Program-made: the position numbers and the translations under genes
Notes under the pieces: model-generated
The model's input: only the letters and a program-made list of their open reading frames with translations
Told to the model about the DNA's origin: nothing
The model's database searches: none
DNA from: Hypoxylon rubiginosum
Taxonomy: Eukaryota; Ascomycota; Sordariomycetes; Xylariales; Hypoxylaceae
Reading direction: 5' to 3'
DNA: 64,000 nt
Assembly: GCA_902806565.1 (NCBI GenBank)
Contig: CADCXA010000006.1
Span: forward strand, 2,418,001-2,482,000
Shown: positions 1-11,599 of the stretch, piece by piece
How positions within the stretch are numbered: the stretch's first letter is position 1
Layout of the letters: each line of letters begins with the position of its first letter

Positions 1-509
1 AACCGACACTCGAACAGTTCTCATCCAGGCGGATGTCGACCTACGGCTTGCGGAAGACGGACTTCCGCTAGTCTTCGCAGCTCAGCATAGTCTGCCATGC
101 CTCATTGTCGAACAGACTAACAAATTGGGCAAATAAAGACGTGGCTAGTGTTATGCAAAGACGTTCGAATGAGATACTTGGCGGCAGCATCACGAGAGTT
201 GTCATGAAACACTCATCTTGATGTCATGTCATGTTGTGTTCGGCGTTGAATACCGACCTTTTTTTTTATAGCGGTCAGTACCCGTCAGAGCCCGCTCTGC
301 CCGCTGTGGGGCCTGGTCACATTAGCACCTAACAAAAAAGAAAGAAAAGAAAAGAAAAAAATACCGGGGTTCTACCGCATTACCATTGGCCACTCACATC
401 ACTTCTCAACGCCTGTAGTCGTCCGATATAGGCAGGCCAGGCCACATGCTGTAATTTCGCTATTCGCGCTGCTCACGTACCTAAGGTAGGTAGGTACCGA
501 AGCCAAATC
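1..509. other. 5' flank and promoter region of the PRO2-type gene
   Basis: No ORF of useful length is seen. The stretch holds a T-tract near 261-268, an A-rich tract at about 334-361, and a TACC/GGTA-type repeat (ctaaggtaggtaggtacc) at 481-498 that ends about 12 bases before the start codon of the next gene, so it probably lies in the 5' leader. No clear TATA box was found. Confidence 0.5.
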
Positions 510-1953
510 ATGTCGCTAACCAACGCCTCCCCCTCGGAGGCCGCGCGGGCCGCCAAGGAAGCCTCGCACGTCCTCGCGACCCTGCCGGAGCCGGCCAGGA
601 ACGAGGCCCTGACGGCCATCCACGCCGGCCTCACGGCCGCCAAGGACGAGATCCTCGCCGCCAACGCGCGCGACCTCGAGGCCGCGCGCGCCGCCGCCGA
701 CCGCGGCCACCTGAGCCCGAGCCTGGTCTCCCGCCTGGACCTCGGGAAGAAGGGGAAGTGGGAGGACATGCTGAAGGGCGTGCTGGATGTTCGAGACCTC
801 GAAGATCCCGGTGAGTCGTCTATTTTCCTCCGTTAAGGGGGAGGGAGGGGGGTTATATCTCATGGCAGTTAGCACGGTAAAGAAAAGACTAATCAATGCT
901 AAAGTCGGCAAGATCACATTACGGACCAAGCTGGATGACGGCCTGGAGTTAACAAGAGTCACCTGCCCCATCGGCGTCCTGCTGATCATATTCGAGGCCC
1001 GGCCCGAGGTCATCGCCAACATCGCCTCCCTGGCCGTCAAGTCGGGCAACGCCGCCATCCTGAAGGGCGGCAAGGAGTCCACCGAATCCTTCGTCGCCAT
1101 CTCCAAGGCCATCTCCGCGGCCCTCGACGGGACCGAGGTCCCCAACGGCGCCGTCCAGCTCGTCACCACGCGCGACGTGATCCCGCAGCTGCTGGACCTC
1201 GACCGGTACATCGACCTCGTCATCCCCCGGGGCTCCAACGAGCTCGTCCGGTACGTCAAATCAGCCACCCGGATCCCCGTCCTCGGCCACGCCGACGGCC
1301 TGTGCTCCATATTCCTCGAGCAGTCCGCCGACCCCAAGATGGCCGTCGACGTCATCGTCGACTCCAAGACCAGCTACCCGGCCGCCTGCAACAGCCTCGA
1401 GACGCTCCTCGTCCAGGAGTCGGCCCTAGACTCCCTCCTGCCCCCCGTCGCCGAGGCCCTGCTCGCCAGGGACGTCGTCCTCCGGTGCGACGCCAAGACC
1501 AAAACCGCGCTCACCAGCACCCTGTCCCCGGACCTCTCTGCTCAGCTCGAGGACGCGCGGGACGCCGACTTCGACACCGAGTTCCTGAGCCTGACGCTCG
1601 CGGTCAAATCCGTCGCCGACGTCGGCGAGGCCGTCGCGCACGTCAACGCGCACGGCTCCAAGCACACGGACGCGATCCTGACGGGCTCGCCGGAGCTCGC
1701 GGAGCGGTTCATGGCGGGCGTGGACGCGGCGGGCGTGTACTGGAACGCGTCGACGCGGTTCGCCGACGGCATGCGGTACGGCTTCGGCACCGAGGTCGGC
1801 ATCAGCACCAACAAGATCCACTCCCGCGGGCCCGTCGGCCTCGAGGGCCTCATGATCTACAAGTACAAGGTCCGCGGCCGGGGCCACGTGACGGCGGACT
1901 ACGGCGAGGGCGAGGGGTTGAAGAGGTATAAGCACGAGAAGCTGCCTTTATAG
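510..1953 (+). CDS. PRO2: gamma-glutamyl phosphate reductase (glutamate-5-semialdehyde dehydrogenase)
   Basis: Second enzyme of proline synthesis: it reduces gamma-glutamyl phosphate to glutamate-5-semialdehyde with NADPH. Model: join(510..810,905..1953), 449 aa, close to the usual fungal length of about 450. The intron 811-904 has donor GTGAGT and acceptor AAAG; the join restores D-P-V-G-K-I, the family sequence at this place, and the frame is continuous to TAG. Visible family motifs are the block VTCPIGVLLIIFEARPEV, the catalytic-cysteine block AACNSLETLLV (Cys at about residue 262) and IPRGSNELV. The ATG at 510 is the first in frame and has A at -3. Third positions are very GC-rich, which creates long antisense shadow ORFs. 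The gene is convergent with the DUF3405 gene. Function is established family knowledge; the intron is inferred from frame and splice sites. Confidence 0.96.
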
Positions 1954-2858
1954 AATTGTGACACAACGTAACGTTAATAAATAAATAAAACTGTCTGTTC
2001 GAGAAGTAACTGCCGATAGTCTGCGATAATATCATGGGATAGGGGCTACTTGGTAAGGACGATGGGCGAAATTCTATGCAAGTGCGTTTATACAGCGTGG
2101 TACGCTTAATTCCGACCCCTAGCTCATCTGAACTATGTTTATGATCTGTTAAACTACAGTCACGCAAAATATACACAACGACGATTTGATGCCATGGAGT
2201 ACTCGGGTATATTCATTCAAGATTGTGTATGTACATAATATAACATATCTACGTTAAAACTCCCTAACAGCGTCCTAGACCGTCTAGGTCGGGACCGAGT
2301 AGGTTTTGTTTGCATTCATCCATGATCCGGAAACCGAACACGATCCGACCGAGTCTAAGCTCACCCATGGGATGGAAAATGTAAATGCTAGGCCAGAGGC
2401 AAAAGGGGTATGCGAAACGCCGGGTGATGCGATGATGTAGTCCTGGCGATGCTTTTTCGTGCATCGCCCCGTTGTTGATTTTGCCCAATCTAAGTTGGAT
2501 TTACCATGATTGCCACTTTCCGATGAATTTTTTTTAGAAAATTTGATCAATGATGTTGATGCCTTTCTTATCCATATTTCAAGGCCTCTCTTGGTCTTTA
2601 ACGACGTATAATATTATCGCCGTTTTGATCTGCCCGAACCTAGCTAGGAGACGACTAAGTGTCTCGAGGGATGTTCAGCCGCTAGGCGGAATCAGATGTA
2701 ATATGCGGTTGTTGTTGGTAAGCCTGACCTCCAAAGAAGCCACGACGTGCTGAAGGCACCGCTCCTCGAAGCTGGCAGAGTATCATACGAATACTAACAC
2801 AGCATTCGAGCTAGGAAAAGCTCTAGGGATTCGTTGTCGTACTAGATTCTTATTTCGT
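1954..2858. other. Convergent intergenic region (3' ends of two genes)
   Basis: This is the shared 3' region between the PRO2-type gene and the DUF3405 gene. An AATAAATAAATAAAA run at about 1976-1990 lies just after the first stop and could serve in polyadenylation. Small ORFs at 2264-2550 (-) and 2550-2753 (+) show no recognisable domain. Nothing else is supported. Confidence 0.5.
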
Positions 2859-5165
2859 TCAAGAATAGGGGAGATTCGACTCGCTCTTGTATCCAGGTTC
2901 GGTCGGTTCGATATCTTTGACGGGATGCAACAGCATCGGCGGCAAACACGGCCGCCCATGATCGTCTTCCCAGAGTTTCCCACCAACGGCAGTATCTTCC
3001 CAGCCCATAAAATTGAGATACATCCGCTGCGGAGGGTTTGCGCGATAATACCAGGTCGTACCCCGATACCTAGCTTCTCGCCCCCAGCCCATGGCCGACC
3101 CGATTCCTCCACTTTCGCCATTGGAACCACCGTTGAACCATTTAGCAAGGTCCTTGCCCTTCCAGGGTCGATCAAAGAAGACGGGCATCGGCGCATAGAC
3201 TGCTTTGAGGCCATGGAGGAGCGCAGTGGTCTGAGTAACCATTTCGGACGAAATGTGATTTCCACGGAGATTCTCAACATGCATGATATCAAGAAGTCGC
3301 TTCGAGACTCTTGAATGCGTAACAATGGTGGCCCTTCTCGGGAGGTCGGTAGTTGCATGTGTGGAATCATTAAATCCCCAAAGCTCGTTACCACTGATCC
3401 AAGAGCTGTTGATCGGATTGAAAATCGGAGCAACAGTGATCAGATCAGCCTCTTCGCCAACACCCCATTTGTAGTTGTCGTCCTCAGGTTTCGCAACTGG
3501 AGGCTTCGGCCCAACGGGGCTGACAAACGGCAGCTTCGGAGGGCCCCAGATTGTGTCCTTACCGGATACGCGCTCAACTTCCTTCCGGAACTTTGTATCG
3601 TAGTCGCCGTGGATGGAGGGGATGTAATAACGCTCGTTACGTTCCCACAAACCCCGACGGGGTTGACGCTTGGCAAAAGTAGCCAATTTCTCGACAAAAT
3701 CGTAGTTATGGCCGGTGACTCTTGCGTCAATCTCCCAGTTCCAGATGTATTCGAACTCGGGAAATTCCTGAGCAAACTTCTGAACTGATAGCCACTGCGA
3801 GACGTGCACAGTTGCCTTCTTAGGGTCAATCTTAGGGTACATAGTCTGCGTAGCTTCGTCGTTCCAGAGGACTGCAATATCCCTAAACTCAGGGGGCACG
3901 TTCTTTTCAAGAACATATTGATAAGTTCCTTCATCATCCCAAATTGCGTAGGCAGTATCTTTGACGTGGACAAAGAGAAACACTTGGTATTGACCGCCGG
4001 TACGTAGCGAAAGTTCGGTGATTAGAGATCGAATCACCTGCTGGTCATTATCGCTGTATGACTTGCCAGTATATGTCCGTAGCAAAACTGCTGTCCTGGC
4101 TTCTGAGCCGGGAATTTGCTTAGATTTGCTAGATTTGCTAGACTTGGGCTGATCCCTGGCATTCCTTGGTCGCAATCCTCTACTTATCTGTTTTAGGTCG
4201 TCGCTATGCAAAGGTGATTCTGCGCGAGTTTGACTGCTCTCGATATGGCCATTCAGGTCCAAGGCGGTCGAATTTTGGCGCGAGTAGACCGTGGCAAGGT
4301 ACGGATTGGATTGTCCTTGCATATCGAATCGAGCCTTGTTCTTCTGGGCGCACTTCTCCTGTAGTTGGCCCCAGTGGACCTTATCCCAGTCAAACGAACG
4401 CGAGGTATCATTGTCGGTCTTATAGCCGTAGATACTAAGCCGTGTTTCTCTCTCATAACACAAGTTCCCGTCCATCCCAAGGACATCGTAGCTGCCGAAT
4501 CCGGGTTCGGGGAATCCTGCGGGTTGTCCTAGGAAAACTTGTATGTCTCCAGGCAGTGCGCCGTCTGGGCCTTCGCAAGACACTTGTTGGGGCTTGGTCT
4601 TTTCATTGTTCTTAGGATACGGATTGTAAACATAGGGTTGATGGTCACTGAAATATGCCTTATCCTTGGCTGGTTTCAAGTGCTGTAGGATGGTACGGGA
4701 TCGTTTCTTGGTGGCATCGAGAGTGTTGAGTGTCTGCCCAAATATTGCGTCGGCACCAGGCTCTCTGTATGGTTGTTAGGAGCTGTATGGAGATGCTAGT
4801 ACGGCCGGGACTTACTTTGCGAGTGCTGCATATTCTTTATCGAATTGCTCCCGCAGGTTCTCCTCTCTCTGGTCTTCCTCTTCCTTCTTTCTCTCTTCCT
4901 CCGTCTTTTGCTCTGGTTCGGCTTCGGGCCGTCGGTTGCTCTCGTCACTACTGGGCTCGGTCGCTGGCAAAGGAATCTGTTTGGCATCGGCGTCGCCTTG
5001 TAGAGGGGCTTGTACCGGGCCAGCGCTTCCGTCAAACCACGTCGTAGTCTGAGGGGTAGCAGACCCGTGCAGCAGGATCCAGTAGAGGGTCGCGGTAAAA
5101 GCTGCAAATAGCAGCAGACCCTTCGGTCGCGCCAACAACCGACGAGGTTGTACAGCCAACATCAT
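2859..5165 (-). CDS. DUF3405 family type II membrane protein
   Basis: Model: complement(join(2859..4764,4816..5165)), 751 aa. The 51-nt intron has donor GTAAGT, branch CCTAAC and acceptor ACAG; the join reads K-E-P-G-A-D-A-I-F-G-Q in frame. A hydrophobic segment at residues about 16-33 after a basic start predicts a single-pass type II protein with a lumenal body. Next comes an acidic/basic low-complexity, probably coiled-coil stretch (about 85-115), then the DUF3405 core with the typical block around YDVLGMDGNLCYERETRLSI. A short Ser/Lys repeat (SKSSKSSKSK) precedes the second half, which carries W/D-rich blocks (IWNWEIDARVTGHNYDFVEKL, FVSPVGPKPP). Family biochemistry is not known to me; the architecture suggests a Golgi glycosyltransferase-like protein, which is inference. 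Confidence 0.9.
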
Positions 5166-8100
5166 GTCGAAGAGGGTACTCGGAAAGATACGGTCGATGT
5201 GGCGAGAAAGCGATAGATTGATATCGCAAGGAAGATTTATGGGAGTTCAATAGTCAGACACATTGCGATGCTGTGCCAACTATGCTACCGGGCCAAGTCT
5301 CGGGCGGTTGGGTAAAAAACGAGGTCGAAATTCCAATCGCTGCGGTCGCCTTGTCGTCTATCTGGTTGGACCAAAGATTCCTTACGGAGGAATTTGATCT
5401 GCGACGTGTGGCTCGATCGACTTGGCCAAGGTGTTTGTTTCTGGTCGAGAACACGGATGTCGGCAATATATCTTATCGAACTCTTCTGCAAAAATGAAAA
5501 ATGCGAATGGTAAAATGAAAGGAGTGTATGGGTTAACGCAGCACGCGGCGGGTGTTAACCGGTCGGATAAAGAAGATTACGACAGCACCTCGGACGGGTC
5601 GGGGCCAGAGTCGAGATATGATATCACGACGTAAGAAGTGGGAAGTCCGTAAGGAGGAAAGAAGTGAAGAGGACAAGTTGAGATGATAATAATAAAAAAG
5701 GGACTGAAAGGCTACCTAGGTAGAGACGGTAGAGAGACTATCTTGGGCGCGGTGATCAACACCAAAGAAAAAGGTCAAGTGGGATGCTTGAAATTGGGAC
5801 CCCCTTCGCTGCCCCTGTTTGGGAATAGAAGTTGAAGGTTAAAGTTCGACGACGGAGCACCATTAACGATAGTATTATAAGGGACCTACCGCTAAGGGAG
5901 CAAGGTACAGTGTACGACGATGCTGGGGCAGATTAGATGTTTTTAGTGTGCCACAGGTATACTACCATGTAATTTCTAGGGAGGAGCTACATGTGGGGAG
6001 TGGGGGACCTCGACCAGGTTCGGACAAACATGTAACCAATACGCCGGCAATACATTAGATCCCTGATAACACTTCCCTACTTCTTACATTTTATTATATC
6101 GCCAATACTACTTTGTACATAATACTGACCGTGTTTTTCGATGTGCATTATAGGTGAAATTCAATTCTTTCTTTCTTAACTACCTTGGTATACTTATCAT
6201 CAACAATTCCTGGCATGTGCTGTTCCTTTCTGAATTGCGGCTCGAAAATAGAAATCCCATAGATCTGATGGTTCATCGAGATACAACTCGTGCAACTGGC
6301 GAGAGAGGTTTAGCGTCGTGGCACTACGTACAATCACACGTACTCACGCTGCGTGGAACGGGTGGCTGCTTTGCCGTGCAGTATGACAAGTCTTGAATCT
6401 CGAGTCTGGATTGACGGAAGAAATCTGCAATAGACCAACCTAAGACATGTGAAGATGTTCTATTAAAAAACTATCATTGAGGTAAGGGCTTATATGGGAT
6501 ATCCCTCTGCTTTAAATTCCTCCAAACACGTACCCAAGATCTGTCTGCTTTATATATACATACCTTAGGTAGGTAGGCATCTATAAATTATTCTAGACCT
6601 GGCTAAGGGGGAACCTCTATGCTCCCTTAAAATTGACGCGAGATAAGGCCCTATTGAGGATTAGATTCGTGGACACAATAGGCAACTCCCTGTTCAAGTT
6701 CTAGGGAAACGACGCAATCAAGTGCCGTTTCTCCCTCCAGCCCTGAAATGATGCTCCACGTCTAATTCTAATTCGTGGATTGGCCATTCTGGTTTACTAC
6801 AAGACTACCCAGGTACGTAACACTTGGACGCTTAGCATCACAAGAGTAAATAGTAAACTTACAGAACACCACCATTCTCAGCTCTCGAGATAACTAATAG
6901 GATGCATTTTCCCACCGTGACGAAACAAGACTAAGCTGATCTTACCTCACTTACACTTACACACACTTACCAACCCACCCGGAGGATCAATGAGGATGAG
7001 TTTCTCTAACCAACGCATAAACATGTGCGCAGATCTTGAAAGTCCTTAAAAAGGCAGCCCTCGTCAGAACCTTAAATCATCACGACGTATTCTTTTTTTT
7101 CTTTCTCTCATTATTTTCCACCAATGCCCATACCGTTGGATCTTACAGGATGGCCTCTATCTAGATTGGGAACCGATTAGGTCATAGGAGAAACATTACA
7201 CAAACGAGCGTTTGGGCAGACGGGAAAATGGGTTTCTGCAGCAGAAAAGCAAAAAAAAAGGAAGACGAGTTGCGCCCGCGATGTTTCGGCAACTGTCGGT
7301 GGCTTGCATGGCACCCTGTATTGGGGGCAAGATTCCTTCTATCTGACACACCCTTCCCAAAAAGGGTACCTGGCAGTTTACTATACGTAGCGGTTTGGGG
7401 CGAAAGGGCGGCTCGCAGCCACTCGTCACGCCATAGGCGAAAAAGCACCCCCCTGGGGGAGCCAGGGACGCACGCAGAGATCGTCATCGTGCAGGGTCAC
7501 GGCCCGTCCAATCAAGGAGCCTCCTCTCCTCCTTCGGCAGCTTTTTTATCTCTCGCGCGCCCTCCGTCACATTCGCTTAAGTTGTTCGCAACAGGTGGCC
7601 TTGTCGGGGTAAGGCCGCAAACCGCTCTTTACTAACTCTTGTGCGACGAGAAGGGTCGGTCTGCCGTCCGGATTCGTCGGTGAGGTTCGTACGTATATTG
7701 CGATGCTGTTTGGTAGCACACCTACGTGTGATATCAGTACGGCGCCCGGGAAATTACCACCACGATGGTTTGCTCAATGGGCTAATGAACTTCGTCTAAG
7801 TCAAACAAGATATGAGGCAGATAGGCTTTTTGACGTTTGGTTTCTCGTCGGCTTTTCTGTCACGTAAAAATCCTATATGCATTGTTCTATAGGTATCTCT
7901 AACGTGCGTATCTTCTAAAGCCAACAGTTGGGGGGTTTGCAATGCGGTTGATGATGATATTAAGGGAGTGTAGCATACATGAGATATGAATAGATAGCAA
8001 TATCCGCTCGAAAGGGCAAGCCGTTAAACGCACGGAGAAGAAGAAAAACACTCAAGTCGCAGCACACCTACACCGCAGGTTGTAGCAGCAAGCGAGCCCA

Positions 8101-9343
8101 AGGTAGCAGTAGCAGTGCGCGACGTTTGGAGAGATTCCACAAATCCTGTCTGTCTGCCTGTCCATCTCTCTCTGGTCAGTCCCACAACATAGCACAGCAG
8201 AGCTGCGTTGCGTGCAGAATCTCTCTCTCTTTATCCCCTTCCCCCTTCTCATGCGGTCTAGATCGATCAATCTGTCTCGGGGAGAGACATCTTCCAAGAC
8301 AAAATAGATGAACAATTCGAGGGGGCACGACAACGGCCAACGACGGGTGGGAAAAGAGTTTGCTATAAATTGCGACACTGCGGCTGTTACCTGGGCCGCA
8401 TTTTGCCGTCGGGTGCCAGCGTCTCGGCAGTCAGCGCGCGCACGCATCGGGATTTCACCTTGAAAATCAGCATCTGGGAGGGTGAGGATTAGGCAATCTG
8501 CATCGTCTGTGGTTTGATATGCTTCGAGTGTCTCGTTTGCGAGGTTGGCCACATGTGTAATGAAATCACGATGATGTAGAATTTCGGTCATACACGAGAT
8601 GGTCATGTTTGTGTATGTGATTTGGCATTTAATACTAGCATCTTCACCTGTCCTAAAATATGACAGGCCACTACTGTAGTTCTGTGCATTGCAAAACCGC
8701 GTAACTCAAGTAGTATGTCGACGATCTAGGGCTCGAGTCCTCGCTAGACCTCAACCATCTTCCCGTTGCACCTTTCCCTCTCCCCTTTCCGTGCCACTCT
8801 TTTCTCTGCCACCAGCAACACCAGCCAGGTCCGGTCCCAACACCTCCCGAGACACCTGTGCGATCTCCAGCTTGAAAGGAGACCCTGCCATGCTGTCCAA
8901 CCCGAATACAGCACCGCCATGTATTAAGAAGAAGTAAAAGGGGGAGTGAGGTGCATTTGGCCCGCCAGTGCCCAATGCACGCTACCTGAGATCCCTCCAC
9001 GATAGAGGAATCTCTAAATTGTCGAATTATGATAATAACGCATTTATCCGATTTATATACCAGAACTTCGAAGCAAACACCTCATTCAAGGGGTATATAA
9101 ACAAAAGTGGTGATTGCGAATGGAAGATCGAAAGGGTATATGCGACCCAAAAGGGGGGTGAAATGCTTTCCTAGCAGAAAACCGCGAACGCCGATGCTGA
9201 TATATATAAGAGTATTTGCAAAAACCGCCGGAGAATAATGTGTGGTGTGGTAGGAAAGTCGATCCAGACAAAAAAAAAAGAGAGGCATGTCGTCGTTCAA
9301 AAGATATTAAATAAGAAGCTTTCGCATTATATGAAAACGGCTT
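5166..9343. other. Long intergenic region, 4.2 kb
   Basis: This is the upstream flank of the DUF3405 gene and the 3' flank of the LIM gene. It contains an exact TACCTAGGTA palindrome at 5713-5722, a related ccttaggtaggtaggca motif near 6564, CT microsatellite-like sequence near 8220-8240 and several A/T runs. Small ORFs (for example 7228-7635 + and 8052-8606 -) show no recognisable domain. I see no supported gene. Confidence 0.45.
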
Positions 9344-11599
9344 CTACATCATGCCTAATCTCGTCATCCTCTTCTCCATTCTCGGCATTGGGCTCAGTCC
9401 GCCCCGGCCCAGAGCCTGACCGGGAGCTAACCGGTTCCCGGTGGGCAATCCGAAGGGTCGGTTAAGCGGCCCAGGACCGTTGGGACCCTTAGGGCCGGAG
9501 GGAAGGCCCCTCAGTGGTGGCGGCCCTTGCGCGCTGGGTCGGCGCGGCGGGTATACTTGCGTGCTCGGCGGTGCTTGGTATTGTCTTTGCCCCGGTACCG
9601 CGGACTGCGTCCGCCTCCAAGCGTCGCGCTCGCAATACGCCTTGCCGTCGACGTCGAAATACCCGTCGCGCAGCACGACTCCGCAGTCGCCGCATCGGAA
9701 ACAGCCGGGGTGGTACTTCTTCGAAGACTCGTCCTCGAGATATTGTCCCTCGATGCCTCTGTTGCAGCTCCCGCAGAGGCTGCCGTTGAGCTTGTGATAG
9801 TGCTGTTCGCAGTACGGCTGGTCGTTCAGCACGTAAAACGTGGAAGAGGAAAAGGGCTCTTGGCATGTCGTGCAGACGAAACACGCCTTGTGATAGCGAC
9901 CGGTTAATCGGCCGTCCGCTGACGATATCGACTTGCCCGTGATGAGCTTCTTGCACGCCTTGCAGTTACCACGCGAGCGCGAGGGTTGGCGGGTATGAGA
10001 GGGTCGTTTCGGTTGGGACTGGCTGAGGCCACTCTGGACAGCGGGATCTTTGCGATCCGAGGAAGATCCTGGTGTGAGTGGTGATTTCACAGGAGAACCC
10101 AACCTCGGTTCTCGTCCTCCAAGGCTAGTCGGACTCAGTCGGAGACCTTCCGGAGGAGCACGACGATTACTCGGTTTTGATAGCCCAACCTCTTTCACCG
10201 GTGATCGGTCTCCGGGCGAAGGTGTTTGTGCTTTAGGTTGTATTGCGTCCATCGAAGATTGTAGGTCGTTCATCAAGGCGTCAAACCCCGACGTATTCGA
10301 TGGTCGCCGTCCAAGCTGAGACCCCACCGACCGAGCTGGGCTCGTATTTGAGCTAGCCTGGCTCGGCCTTGACATGTGGCTGTACCCAGAGTTGCTAGAT
10401 GACTGCGATACCGAAGGTGAATGATACAGATTTCCAGCCCCAAAATCATCTGTCAGATTGCTAGGCTGCCGGCTTCCATCACGTGTCGGAGGGCGATTCG
10501 AGTTCATACGTGGGAGTGGTGGACGTAGCGCATCCTGCGCGCCAAATGATGGTCGTTGTGACCGTTCGCCGGTGGGAGTTGGCCAGTCTCCGGCACCGCT
10601 CGAGGTAGTTCGCAGGCGATCTGGTCTCATACCAGGGGCCGAAGGGGCACGTGCTGGTGGTACATCGTACATCTCCTCGTTCGCCTTGGTAAGTTTCTCG
10701 GGGAAGGTCTCGGAACGTTTTCCAAGACCAAGTGGTTGCGGCGCAAACTCATCGCTATCTCTTTGCGGTGCACCGAATCCTCCGTATCCGTTCTTCCTTG
10801 GTGCCCTAGGCGGCGCGAGACTGCTGCTATTTTTCGACGAAGTCGAGCCTGCTGTGCCCGGCCTTTCCAACGTGTATCCGACCTGCAGCGAATCATCCTG
10901 CGATTCCGCAGTGTTGTCTCTACTATTATTTCGTGCGAACGAATTTTTCGCTCCTGGTCTTCGGTTCATTTCGAACGGCCCAGGCGCAATACTATTCATC
11001 CTTGTCAGGAGGTTCGTTGGCTTGTTCGGGCTTGTTCCATAAGCAGAATCGCCATCGTACGATTCTGATTCTCCGAAACCTCCATATCCACCTGGTCTCC
11101 TTGGTGAACCTGCTATCGCTGGCGCGAAGTAATCATCTCCGCTTGAACCGGCGCCAGGCCGTCCATGTGTCGGTGTCTTCGGCGAGATTGCCAGAGACCC
11201 GGTAGAAGCGCTTACTGGAGTCAATTGATCTGGCCTCGCAAATGCGCGATCTGCTTATGTATTAGCAAGTGCGAGGATTTGAATTAGCAAGAGTAAACGT
11301 ACTTGCTGCAGATGTATCGACAGCTGGGGGTGCAGTCCGGGCGAACTTATCGAAGACGTTTGTCTTCAGCGAAGAAAATGCGCCGCCTAGAAGATCTGGC
11401 ATAGGCGGAGGTGCTGTTTATAAGTAATTAGAAATAAGATCGCTATCCAAAAGAGGCCAGATGAGAATCACGAACGTTCTGCTGCTGCGGACATGCTACC
11501 GCAAATATGCTCCCCCATCATCGAAATCTCGACCTGGTTCCCGCAGTTCGAGCATTTTATCGTCGGCATAAAAGCCGATTGTCGTGGTGCCTCTGCCAT
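9344..11599 (-). CDS. LIM domain protein, paxillin-like (two C-terminal LIM domains)
   Basis: Model: complement(join(9344..11250,11303..11413,11500..11599)), 705 aa. Intron donors are GTACGT and GTAGCA, acceptors GCAG and ACAG; the joined protein starts MAEAPRQSAFMPTIKCSNCG and runs in frame. LIM1 is about residues 500-558 (C-x2-C, H-x2-C, C-x2-C and C/H ligands visible) and LIM2 about 563-614. The middle is long, Ser/Pro/Arg-rich and probably disordered; a Pro/Gly-rich tail follows. Exon 1 also carries C16-x2-C19-x11-H31-x-C33, a possible small zinc site. Fungal paxillin-like proteins of this layout act at the cell cortex, at polarised growth sites and septa, through Rho GTPase signalling; that role is inferred from family knowledge. 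A transcript without the two short 5' exons would lose the N-terminal motif. Confidence 0.88.

Noticed and set aside
516..1931. Long ORFs on the opposite strand and in another frame over the PRO2-type gene (516-1367 -, 1302-1931 +, 1426-1935 -)
   Set aside because: They are shadows created by very GC-rich third positions; their translations are Arg/Pro/Ala-rich and carry no domain.
7228..7635. 135-codon plus-strand ORF
   Set aside because: No domain, biased composition, overlapping ORFs on the other strand; probably chance.
8052..8606. 184-codon minus-strand ORF starting MTISCMTEILHHRDFITHVA
   Set aside because: The first 45 residues look faintly coding, but the rest crosses CT-rich simple sequence, no family is recognisable and no convincing exons join on. 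I cannot support it as a gene.
9489..9956. 155-codon minus-strand ORF overlapping the LIM domains
   Set aside because: Alternate-frame shadow of the LIM gene, whose Cys/His pattern is clear in the other frame.
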